Assembly: GCF_019798055.1 (NCBI RefSeq)
Contig: NZ_JAHOPH010000005.1
Span: forward strand, 1 to 64,000
DNA from: Salsipaludibacter albus
GTDB taxonomy: Bacteria > Actinomycetota > Nitriliruptoria > Nitriliruptorales > Nitriliruptoraceae
Length of the DNA: 64,000 bases
Reading direction: 5' to 3'
Both the position numbers and the translations under genes were made by a program. Shown here one piece after another: positions 45,194 to 56,100 of the stretch. The notes beneath the pieces were generated by a model. It was not told the DNA's origin and ran no database searches. It saw only the letters and a program-made list of their open reading frames with translations. Position 1 is the stretch's first letter. The number at the start of each line of letters is the position of its first letter.

Positions 45194-45444
45194 GCTCGCC
45201 CCTTCCTGGTGTGCCAGCCCGTCAGATGGTCCCGGCCCCCGCCGAACCCATCGATGTCGATGTTTGCAAGTGGACACCGGGCTGTCCAGTGAGGATCGCT
45301 GACGGGTTCCCTTCAGGAATTCTGACGAGTCGGGAGGGCATCCGTCGCCGTCGTCGGACCGGGCCGTCGGGCAGCGCCTAGGCTCACGCCCCGGGGGGCG
45401 TCCGCGGGTGACCGTGGTCGACGATGGACCGAGGGGCAGCAACG
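45063..45444. promoter_or_regulatory. Divergent control region: giant gene 1 / beta-helix lipoprotein
   Basis: 382 bases separate the two start codons. They contain the leader ORF start with its ribosome-binding site (45191-45207), an inverted repeat TGGACA-N6-TGTCCA (45271-45288), a near-palindrome CATCGATGTCGATG just left of it (45249-45262), a possible plus-strand -10 TAGGCT (45379-45384) and the GAGGGG ribosome-binding site of the lipoprotein gene. The stretch around 45,250-45,330 is less GC-rich than its surroundings, as expected for promoter DNA. Confidence 0.5.
45271..45288. promoter_or_regulatory. Inverted repeat, candidate operator
   Basis: Perfect 6-bp arms TGGACA and TGTCCA around a 6-base spacer give an 18-base dyad of a size bound by dimeric regulators. 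It lies between the two divergent genes and could control one or both. Confidence 0.45.
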
Positions 45445-47106
45445 ATGCGAACCGCCAGGGCCCTCGGTGCGCTCCTGCTCGTGGCTGCGACCCTCGGCGC
45501 GTGCGACGGGGGCACCACCGCCACACCGACGACCTCACCGAGCCCCAGCGGGTCACCCGAGGTGCTCGGACCGGAGCCGCTCGCCGCCGAGCCCACGGAC
45601 TGCCCGATGCTGGCCACGCGGATCGTGGACGCCCTGCAGGACTGGGTCGACAGCTTCCCGACCACCACCGAGCCCGGCGAGGCCCCCACGGCCACCCCCG
45701 ACACCGACCTGCCGACCCTGGCCGGCGAGCTCGCCCCGCTGGCCGCCGACCTGGGCTGCGACCGGGACACGATGGCCCCGCTCGTGGCCGACGCGCTGGC
45801 CGACCTCACCGCCGAGGGGGCGCTGCAGGAGGCCGTCGCGGACACCCTCAAGGCCGACCCCCTCGGCTCGCTGGACCCGTCGGACCCCGACGCCGAGGTC
45901 CGCCCGGTCACCACGGGCGAGGAGTTGGTCACGGCGATCGCCGAGGTCGGGTCGGGCTCGACGATCGAGCTGCCGGACGGGCCGGTCGACGTGGACGAAC
46001 CGCTGGTCCTGCTGCGTCCGATCACCATCACCGGGACGGCGTCCAGCGTCGTGCGGTCCTCGGCCGACGGCGCGGCCTTCATCCTGTCGGCCGACGGCGA
46101 CGTCACCCTGGAGCAGTTCGAGGTCGTCAACCTGGCCGACGCGGCGTCGGGGGTCGTGGTCAGCGCCGGCGGCTTCCAGCTCACCGACCTGGTGCTGCGT
46201 GGCGCCCGGGCCAACGCGAGCGGGGCGGGTGGCTTCGGCGTCGTCGTGCTGCCGTCCCGGGGTGGGCTGGTCCGCGGCGGCGAGCTCGCCACGGTCGAAC
46301 GCGTCCGGGTCGAGGACGCCACCGGCGGCGGCGTGGTGCTGGGTGGCTCCTCGGACCCCCGGGTCGTCGACGTGACCGTCGTCGGGCCACAGGACGAGCG
46401 CGTCGGCTGTGGGCTGTGCTGGATCGGCGCCGCGAGCGGGACCGTCGTCGACGCGACCGTGACCGGCTGGCAGGTGGGTCTGCGCATCGACGAGCAGGCC
46501 AGCCCGGTCGTGGAGGGGGGAACCGTCGACGACAACGCGGTCGGCATCACGATGGGCGGTACCGGCGCCCCGGAGATCGACGGCACGACGCTGGCCGGCA
46601 ACGACACGGGCGTCGAGGCCGCCGGGACCGTCGGTGGCAGCCTGGTGGGCCTGGTGGTGACCGACGCCCGGGACGTGGGCGTGCGGATCACGGCCGGGGC
46701 GACTCCCCTCGTCGAGGACCTCGAGGTCGGCGGGTCGTCCAGCGCCGGGTTGGCCGTCGTCGACGACGCCGCCCCGGACGTGCGCGGCGGTGACCTCACC
46801 ATCGACGGCGAGGTCGCCGCGATCTGGGGTGGCCGCGCGACCGGCAGCGCGACCGGCCTGGCCGTGCACGGTTCGCGGATCGGGCTGCAGGTCGGGGACC
46901 GCGCCGCACCGTCGCTCACCGACCTGACGGCCACCGACGTCGGCGACGTGGCGATGATCGCCACGGAGACGGCGGGTGGGTCGCTGGACGGGCTGGTCTG
47001 CGACGAGGACGAGCGTGGCACGGTCGTGCTGGTCGAGGGTGCCGAGCTGGACGTCCGGGACGCCGGTGACTGCGAGGTCGTGGAGCAGGCCGTCGAGGAG
47101 GGCTGA
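45445..47106 (+). CDS. Parallel beta-helix (PbH1) lipoprotein
   Basis: This 553-residue protein starts with a lipoprotein signal, MRTARALGALLLVAATLGAC, whose lipobox LGAC places the lipid on Cys20. A Thr/Ser/Pro spacer and a helical region (to about residue 150) precede about 350 residues of right-handed beta-helix repeats (for example GTVDDNAVGITMGGTGAPEI, GTTLAGNDTGVEAAG). These are PbH1/NosD-like and usually bind or cut polysaccharide. Acidic pairs along the helix could be catalytic or calcium-binding, but no lyase motif is certain. Cys pairs such as CGLC suggest disulfides outside the cell. I chose the ATG at 45445 for the GAGGGG eight bases upstream. It is divergent from giant gene 1 and convergent with giant gene 2, 14 bases apart. 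Confidence 0.85.
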   Translation: MRTARALGALLLVAATLGACDGGTTATPTTSPSPSGSPEVLGPEPLAAEPTDCPMLATRIVDALQDWVDSFPTTTEPGEAPTATPDTDLPTLAGELAPLAADLGCDRDTMAPLVADALADLTAEGALQEAVADTLKADPLGSLDPSDPDAEVRPVTTGEELVTAIAEVGSGSTIELPDGPVDVDEPLVLLRPITITGTASSVVRSSADGAAFILSADGDVTLEQFEVVNLADAASGVVVSAGGFQLTDLVLRGARANASGAGGFGVVVLPSRGGLVRGGELATVERVRVEDATGGGVVLGGSSDPRVVDVTVVGPQDERVGCGLCWIGAASGTVVDATVTGWQVGLRIDEQASPVVEGGTVDDNAVGITMGGTGAPEIDGTTLAGNDTGVEAAGTVGGSLVGLVVTDARDVGVRITAGATPLVEDLEVGGSSSAGLAVVDDAAPDVRGGDLTIDGEVAAIWGGRATGSATGLAVHGSRIGLQVGDRAAPSLTDLTATDVGDVAMIATETAGGSLDGLVCDEDERGTVVLVEGAELDVRDAGDCEVVEQAVEEG

Positions 47107-47120
47107 GCCCGTCCGTGCGC

Positions 47121-50100
47121 TCAGCGGGGTCGGCCCTTGTCGTCGTCGTCGATCGTGATGGTCGTCGACGCGACGGAGCCGAGGTCGGCGCCGGACTGGA
47201 CGGCGAGGTCCACGGCGAACCACTCGGCGTCCTCGCGGACGCCGTCGCCCAGGATCGACAGGTCCACGGTGGCCACGGTCTCGCCGGGCGCGAACGTGAT
47301 CGTGTGCGTGACCGCCACGAAGTCCTCACCGGCCAACGCCGATCCCGCCCGGGTGGTGATCGTGACCGTGACCGGGACCGTCGTCGGCTCGGACAGCACC
47401 AGCGACAGGGCCAGGCTCGTCGTCGCGTCGCCCTCCGTGACGGCCAGGTGCGCAGTCGCCATCGACACGGTCGGGACGACGGGGTCGGGTTCGGACGGTT
47501 CCGAGTCGGACGGTTCGGGGTCGGGTTCGTCGTCCGGCGGATCGTCACCCGTCACTGGTGCGGGCCCCGTCGCTGCCGCGACGGTCGGGGAGTTCGACGC
47601 CACCATGCCATCGGTGCGGACGCGGACCCGGTCGACCTCCAGGATGCCGGCGAGGGACAGCAGCCCGAGCTGGCCGTCCGCGACGGGACTGTTGAAGCCC
47701 CAGCTGCCCCCGAAGGCCCCGTTGACCTGGACGCTGACCGAGGCGCCCTTGACGGTCACGACGACCGTCAACCACGTGGCGTCCGGCAGCGACAGGCCCA
47801 CGCTCGAGGCGACCACGGTCGATCGCCCCGGTGCGACGTGGCCGATCTCCACGCGCTGGGCGGCCAGGTCGACGATCACGTACTTGTAGTCGTCGACGGC
47901 GTAGGCGTCGAAGAACAGGCCACCGATGCCGCCGGCCGACAGCCGGATCCGGGCGGTCACCTCCAGGAACGCGTTGGCCTCGACCCGGCCGCCGGGGTCG
48001 ACCACGGCCAGGGCCGGTGCCGGGCCGGACTGGGCCAGCACGCCGTCGGTGACGGTCCAGTCGCCGTCCAGCGGCGGGGTCGCGACCAACCCGAAGCCGT
48101 CCTCGAACTCCTCGGTGACGTCGACGTTCACGTCGGGGGGCAGCACCTGCAGCGACAGGTTGTCGAAGCGCCCCCGGGCGTTGTCGGACCCGACGCCGAT
48201 GAGCCCCTTGTTCAGGCCGACCGCCTCTCCGTCGACGATGCGCGGGTCGAACGTGTACGTGAACAACTCCTTGCCGGCGACGTCGACCCACACGGTCGTG
48301 CCGTTGACGTACACGACCACGTCGTACCACCTGTCGGGCTTGACTCCCCCCTGCACGGAAGCCTGGCGCACCACGTGCCAGCCGCTCGCGTCGCGATACC
48401 CCATGACCAGCTTGTTGGTCGAGTCGTCGATGCCGGCGAACTTGAAGTCGGTCGGGCCGAAGTAGTCGAAGATGACGTAGGCGTTGGCCTTCCACCCGCC
48501 CGTGGCCTTCTCCATGAGGATCTGGGCGTGGACCTCGTAGAAGACCGGCAGGTACGCGTCGGCGTACCAGACCGAGGCGGCGTCGGCGCCCATGGATCCT
48601 GCTGCCACCGACAGGGTCGCACCGCTGACGGTGAAGTCTCCACTGTCGACGAAGAACGCATCGGTTGATCCGTCGTTGAAGGTGGCGGTGCGCAGCACGT
48701 CCCGCTTGCCGCCCGGGATGTTTCCGGCCTGGGGATCGGCCGGGGCACCGGTCTGGTCCTGCCACAGGCCCTTGTCCTTCTGGGTGACCAGGCCGACCTC
48801 TCCGTAGGGCTCGCCGTTGCGATCGGCGAAGTCGATGTTGGTGTCGGCGGCCCGCGTCGGGTCGGCACCCTGGGCGGACGAGAGCGCGTAGAGGAACTCG
48901 AACAGGGCTGGCGGCACCTGGCGGCTGACGGTGGCGATGCCGAACGGTGCGAACGGCACGATGTAGGAGTTGAACTCCCCGACCCAGTCGATCAGGCGGT
49001 CGCCACCGGTGTTGCCGATCAGGATGTCGCGGCCGGCACCACCGACGGCACGATCCTCGTAGGTCGGGTGGGTGTCGGGTCCGTCGTTGAGCCACGAGCT
49101 GCCGGTGGCGGTGCAGGTCCCGTTGGGCAACGACTCGAGGCACCCGGCTTCGAGGTTGTCGTCGGCCTGCAGCAGGTCGTTGCCCCACCCACCCCACAAC
49201 GTGTCGTTGCCGGTGCCGCCCACGATCCAGTCGTTGCCCAGGTCGCCGAACAGGACGTCATCGCCGTCGGTGTTCGCGTCACCGAAGCCCTCACAGGCGC
49301 CGTTGGGCGCGAACGCCACGCAGCCGTTGACCACCGGCCCCTCGTCGTGGGTGTTGTTGAGGAAGAAGTGGTGCGGGAAGTCCTCGATCGGGCTGCTGGA
49401 CGTGCAGACCTTCCCGGACGGCGTGTAGCCGGTGCAGCCCCACACCTCGCCGGCGTCGTCGAACAGGATCGTGCGGCGCGGGTCGTACTCGTCGTAGAGG
49501 TCGAACTCGCCGGCACGACGGGTGCGGTCGTAGTGCCAGCCGTCCGGGTCGTCGGGGTTGTAGCGCAGGATGTCGCCGGGGTTGACCGGGTGCCCGAAGT
49601 CGATCCGGACCAGGCCGTCGCGCTCCGCGACGCACTCCGGGTCGACCCCGGCGCCACACGAGGTCACGTAGTTGGGGGCCCAGCCCGCCACCAGCGCCTC
49701 CGCACCGGTGATGGCGTCGTCACCGGAGCCACCGTGCAGGGCGTCGTCCCCGAGCCCACCGAAGATGATGTCGTCGTAGCCACCCTCGGGCCGGAACAAC
49801 GGGTCGATGTCCATCGGGTCGACGTTGAACGGGGTCAGGTTGACCGTGCGCTTCAACGCCCCCGTCACGTGGATCGTGGTCTCCTGCACGTGTCCGGGCG
49901 TGTAGATCACCTCGTCGAGGACGTTGCCCTCGATGGTGCGGGTGTTGGGGTCGGACGGCAGCAGCGCGAGGACGCCGTACAGCGGCTCGCTGTAGCAGGT
50001 GGCGCCGTCGGCCACGCACGCGTTGCCGTAGGGCGTCGAGCCGTTCGGGTCGAGGTCCCACCCGGTCGAGGCGTTGCGGCTGGTCGAGATGCGGCCGTCG

Positions 50101-53100
50101 TCACCCAGCACCGCATCGTCGCCGGTGCCGCCGGAGATCCAGTCGTCGCCGTAGCCACCGACCAGGTCGTCGTGCTGTCCGTCGCCGAACAGCACGTCGT
50201 TGCCGACCATCCCGTAGGCGACGTCGTCGCCGGCCTCGCCGTGGATCTCGTCGGCGAACCCGCGGTCGGTGGCGGCCGACGTGGCGTCGAACGCCGGCCC
50301 GCCGAACGTGTAGTCGAGCAGCTCGACCGCCCGCGGGATGATCCGCAGGCCACCGGCGTAGGTGTCGTAGGCGTAGGTGAGGTAGGCCCCGGAGTCGATG
50401 CCGTGGGTGCCGACCAGGCGCAGGATGCGGGCGTTGTCGCCCGCGATCACGTCGGCGTCGCGGGCGTGGCCGGTGGGGACCGTCACGATGGAGCCGTCGG
50501 GGCCGATCGTGGCGTCACCGGGGTCGTTGCGGGCGATGTCCACGCCGGCGCCGCCGAACACCAGGTCGGCCCCGGTCGGGCGACAGGTCGCGCCGGAGCA
50601 CGTCGCCAGCGAACGCCAGTCGAACCCGGCGGCGGTCAGCGTGATGCCCCACGCGGTGAACGGCGACGCGCCGATGGCGACGTCGGTGAGCTCGACGGTC
50701 GCGCCTGAGCTGTCGACGACCAGGGTGAGGTCGATCCTGGCGTCGCCACCGGCGTCGATCGGGCGACCGGCCACCACGATGGTCGCGCCGTCGTCGGACA
50801 CGTGGACGACCAGCCAGGGGTCCTCGGACGCGATCTCGGGCGAGGTGATGGTGACGTGCTGGCCGACCAGGCCGTCCAGGTACAGGTCGGAGCTGTCACC
50901 GACGATGTCGTCCTGGCCGAGCCCGCCGAAGATCGTGTCGTTGCCGCCGTTGCCCTCCACGTAGTCGTCGCCGTCGTCGTCACGCTCCAGGGACGGGTTC
51001 ACGTGCAGGGTCTCGTCGACGGTCTCGTCGTCGCTGCGCCACGCGCCGATGCGCGTGCCGTCCGGGCCGTCGGGCAGCAGCACGGGACGCGGGCCGTCGG
51101 CGGTCGTGCCGTACGTGCTCTCCTCGAAGACGAACCAGTGCGCGGTGCCGTCCGCGTCGACGTAGGAGTCGACCTGGCCGTCGCCCTGGATCACGTCGTC
51201 GCCGAGTTGGCCCCACAGCTCGTCGGAGCCGGCGCCACCGGCCAGGTAGTCGTCGCCCCAGGTGCGCAGGTCCGGGTCGTCGGGGATCAGGGCGCTGGCG
51301 TCGTCGTGGTCGAGCAGGACGATCCGGAACTGGGTGATGCCGGTCGGGTCGTCCAGCATGGCCGGGTCGTAGAGGTTGCCCGGGTCGACCGCGACCTGCG
51401 CGTGGCCGTCGGTGCCCTCGGGGATCGAGGTTCCGTAGACCTGGGTGCCGTCCACGGCGCGGTGACGCGGGTCGAGCGTGTCCGGACGCACGCAGCACTC
51501 GGCGTTGTCGCCGGCGATGGCATCGGTGCCGGTCCCGCCGTCGATCACGTCGTCACCGTCGAGGGCCCCGGCGACGTTGCTGCCACCGATCAGGAGGTCG
51601 TCGCCCTCCTCGCCGTAGATGATGTCGTCGCCCTGCTGGCCCATCACGATGTCGTTGCCGGCGCCGGCGTAGACGAGGTCGTTGCCCGACCCGGTGTTGG
51701 TGGTCGTGTTGGTGGCGACGAACTCCAGCGGGCCACCCAGGTCGACGCACACCCCGTTGGGGTTGTCGGGGTCGTAGGGCGTGTCATGGGCACAGCGCAC
51801 GCGGCCCTGGTCGCCGAAGATGATGTCGTCACCGCCGTAGCCGTAGATCACGTCGTCGCCACCGCCACCGAACAGGATGTCGTTCTCGTCGCTGCCGTAG
51901 ACGGTGTCGTCCCCGCCGTCGTCGTCGCCGAAGCCGATCGTCTCGATGATGCAGATGATGAACTCGTGCACGGAGAACGACGTCTCGTGCAGGTCGGTCA
52001 CCGACGGATCCGACGCGATCCGCACGTTGTCCCCGAACGCCAGGTTCTTGCCCTGCCCCGCCGTGATCGTGTCGTTGCCCGCCCCGGTGATGATGATGTC
52101 GTTGGCGTTGCCGGTGGTGACCACGTCGTCGCCACCCAGGCTGGTCCATGCCTCGTAGGACGCGATCTCGTCGATGTCATGGGTCGTGTCACCCGGCTCA
52201 CGCTCGGTCACCAGGTAGTCGACGTAGCCGTAGTCGCCGATCACGATGTTGTTGCCGTCACTCAGCGCGGCCGTCTCACCGAAGTTGGCGACGACCGTGT
52301 CACCGTCACCACCACCGAACACCATGTCCCGGCCCACCCCGGTGGTGATCGTGTCGGCGCCGCCGAACTCGCCACCGTCGGCGACGTAGCCCTCCACCAG
52401 TTGCAGGATGGCGACCGGATAGTCGTCCGGGTCGTAGTCGGGTGGCAGGGGCGATGGGATCGGCCGGTTGAACTCGCCGACCTCGATGCCCATGATCCGG
52501 CCGTGGTCGCCGAACACGATGTTCTCGCCCGTGTCGGCGAAGATGACGTCGGGCCCGATCCCACCGAACACGAAGTCGTTGCGCGTGCCGGTCGTGATCG
52601 TGTCGGCGCCGCCGAAGCCCTCGTCGCGGGACGCCACCCAGTCGAGGCTGATCGGGCTCGGGTCGTGGGCCACGTAGTCCAGGAGCCCGTAGTCACCGAA
52701 CACCACGTTGTTGCCGTCCGGCGCGACCAGCACACCGAGCGCGTCGTACTCACCGTCGTTGGCCACGATCACGTCACCGGCGGCACCGCCGAACACGATG
52801 TCGCGGTCGGTCCCCGTGGTGATGGTGTCCGCTCCCCCGGCCTCGACACCTGCCGGCCCGGTGGCCGGGTTGATCGTCTCGACCAGGGCGAACGTCGGCA
52901 CCTGGAACGCGTCCACGGGCGTGCGGGTGTCGATCGGTCGGTTGCGTCCCGCGTCCTCGATGCCCGTGATCCGCCCGTGGTCGCCGAACACCACCGACGC
53001 ACCGTTGCCGGTGGCGATGACGTCGCCCTGCGCACCACCCGCCACGATGTCGTCGTCGTCACCCGTCGTGATCACGTCGAGGCCACCGAGTGCGAAGTCG

Positions 53101-56100
53101 ATGCTCTCGACCAGGTGCAGCGTCGTGACGTCTGCCTCACCCGGGATGTAGGAGAGGTGGCCGTGGTCGCCGAACACGACGTTGGCATCCTCGTCGCCGG
53201 TGATCTCGTCGTCGCCGTTGCCACCGAAGATCCGGTCACGTCCCACGTTGCCGTGGACGACGTCGTCGCCGCCGTCCTCCGGCTCCGCCGTCGCGATGTC
53301 CCGGATCCAGCCGGTGGTCTGGATGCGCTGCAGTCGCGGGTTCGTGTCGGGCAGGTACCGGACGTTCTCGTCGGTGTCCTGGACCACGATGCCGTGGTCG
53401 CCGAAGATGACGTCGGCGAACTCGTCGTACGGGGCCAGCGTCCCGACGAGCACGGCCGTCGGTCCTTCACCGAAGAGCACGTCGTCGCCGGCGGCCAACA
53501 ACGTGTCGGCCACGTCGGCATCCGAGGAGTTCGCCGTCGGCACGGTCAGCAGGCGGGTCAGCGGATCGACGTTGAAGCCGCTGTCGCCGTAGACCAGGTC
53601 GACACCGCGACCGCCCTCGATCATGTCGTTGCCGGAGCCACCAGCCAGGTGGTCGCCGGTCTGGGAGCCCAGGATCAGGTCGTCCCCGTCGCCGCCGTAG
53701 GCGATGATCCCGACCGTCGGGCCGGCGCCCGGGGCGACGCCTGCGAACAGGGCGGAGGCATCGATGATGTCGTTGCCGGGCCGCGCATACGGGTTGGCCA
53801 GCCCGAAGATCCACGTGGCGTCCTCGTGGACGACCGGCGCGCCGTCCAGGTGGGTCAGGTTCGGGAAGGCATCGTGGGGCTTGGGTCCGAAGTCGGCGCC
53901 CGACACGGCACTGGCCGGATCGCCCGAGTACCACACGCCGTCCTGGCTGGTGTCGCCATAGAGGACCAGGAGGCTGTCGGGGCCGGCACCACCGGTGACG
54001 GTGAACTCGTCGCCACCCACCCGCGCGCCGCCGGTGCGCGGATCGAGGACGCGGACGCCGTTGAAGAGCGTCCCGAGGACGACGGGCTGGTCGAGGACCA
54101 GGACCGTGCCGCCCTGCGCGAGCCCGACGACGGTGAACGTGGCGATCACCGTGAAGGTCCCGTCGGCGGCGACGGTGCCCAACTCGACGACGTCGCCCAC
54201 GCCGACGTCGGCATCGGCCCACGCCACGCGGTCGTCGCGCAGGACCAGGTTGCCGGTTGCGGTGAAGCTGCCGACGACCTGGCGCAGGGCATTGCCGCCC
54301 CCGTGGACGATGGTGATGCCGCCGTGATACGCAGGCTGGCCATCGACGGTCTCGGGTGCCGGGTTGAGCGTGGACTCGATCAGCAGCGTGTCGTTGCCCT
54401 GGCCGAGGAACAGCTGCAGGACCTCGATCGTGGTCTGGCTGGCGTCGGTCAGGTAGTTGCCGTCGGCGTCGATCGCGATCCGCCCGAAGCTGATGCCGCC
54501 CGGGAAGACGGCCGGTTCGCCGAAGGCGGTCGGCCCGTCGAACACCAGGTCGCCGGCCATCCCGAAGCCGGTCAGGCCGGTGGCGGTCAGGACGCCGGTG
54601 CCGTCGGCGTTGCTGCTGTCGTCGTAGACGTGGAGGACGTCGATCTGCTCGGCCTCGGCGGGCTGCACCGGGATCCCCAGCAGCGGACCGTCGGCCTCGC
54701 CCGGCAGCTTGACGGCCGGTGTCAGCGAGCGGTCCACGCCCGTCGTGCCACCCTCGACCGCGAGGGGTCCGGCGAGCCCGGCCAAGAGGTGCTCGCGCAC
54801 GCCGAAGATCTTGATGTTGTCGCGGCCCGGTGGCGGGTCGTAGAACGGGTCGGCCTCGAGCGTCACCGTGACGGGGATCCACCAGTTCGTCGCATCGAAC
54901 GTCACGGTCATGGCGATGCGCTGGATCTGGATGGCGCCTGCGGCGAAGGCAGCGGTGCCGGCGCCACTGACCGGGACCAGGCGCAGGATCGAGTCGATGC
55001 CGTCGGCAGTGGGGCGCTCGACCAGCAGGATCTTGAAGTCCCCGGTGACCCCACCCTGGGTGAGGCGGACCAGCTGGCCCTCGACGAAGCCGTGGCTGAG
55101 CCAGTCGACCTCGACCAGGGCGCCGCCGATCTCGATCCAGGTGCCCTGGATGCGCAGGAGCGACTTCGAGGCAGGGTTGCCCGGGTGGCTGTCCACCGGC
55201 GCGAGCACCGCCACCGTGCCGGTGTAGAAGCCGGTCGGGTCGGCGCGCATGATGCTGACGGCGGCCGCACCGGGTGCGAAGGCGGCGCCGGCGACGGTGA
55301 TGGTCGACGCCGTCACCGCCAGGATCCGCCGGGCCTGCAGTGCGGTGGTGGCGTTGGGTCCACCGACGACCTGGATCCACGCGCCGACCACGAACCCCTC
55401 GGCCACGAAGCTGCCCAGTTGGCTGCCGGCACCCCGGGTGATCGTGACACCGGTGAACACCGCGGTGCCGCGGAAGCCCTCGGTGGCGCGGTAGTCGCCG
55501 ACCGGGGACAGGGTGACGCCCGGACCGGCGACCACGTCGGTCTGGCCATCCGTGAGGATCTCGATCGTCACGGGCGCCGTCGGCGCGCTCGTGAGTCGGA
55601 TGGTGTAGTCGTCGCGGTCGACGTCGTTGACGGCCTGGCCCGGCTCGCGCGTGACCACGACCGTGTCCCGGCCCGACAGGTCGACCACGACGCCCGGCGT
55701 GTCGTCGTCGAGGACCGTGATGCCGATGCGCTTGCTGTCCCCCACCGCGAGGTAGCCGGCATCCGGGGTCGCGCCGTCGTCACCGGCGATCGCGGCGATC
55801 GTGTGCGTCACGGCGGTCGTGCGACGGTCCTCCCGGACGAAGTCCTGGGAGGCCGCCACCCGGACGAACACGGGCAGGTACCAGTCGGTCGCGTCGAACT
55901 GGATGGTCGGCGCGACCCGGACCAACGTGATGACGACGGCCGCGGCATCGGCGACGGCGACCCGCGACGACAGCGTCAGCGTGGTCGCGGTGACGGCCGT
56001 CACGCGGACGACCAGGCCGTCGTTGGTTCCGCCCACGATGCGGACCCAGGTGCCGGGCGTGAAGCCGGCCGCCTGGAAGTCGACGCCTGCGCCGGCGTGG

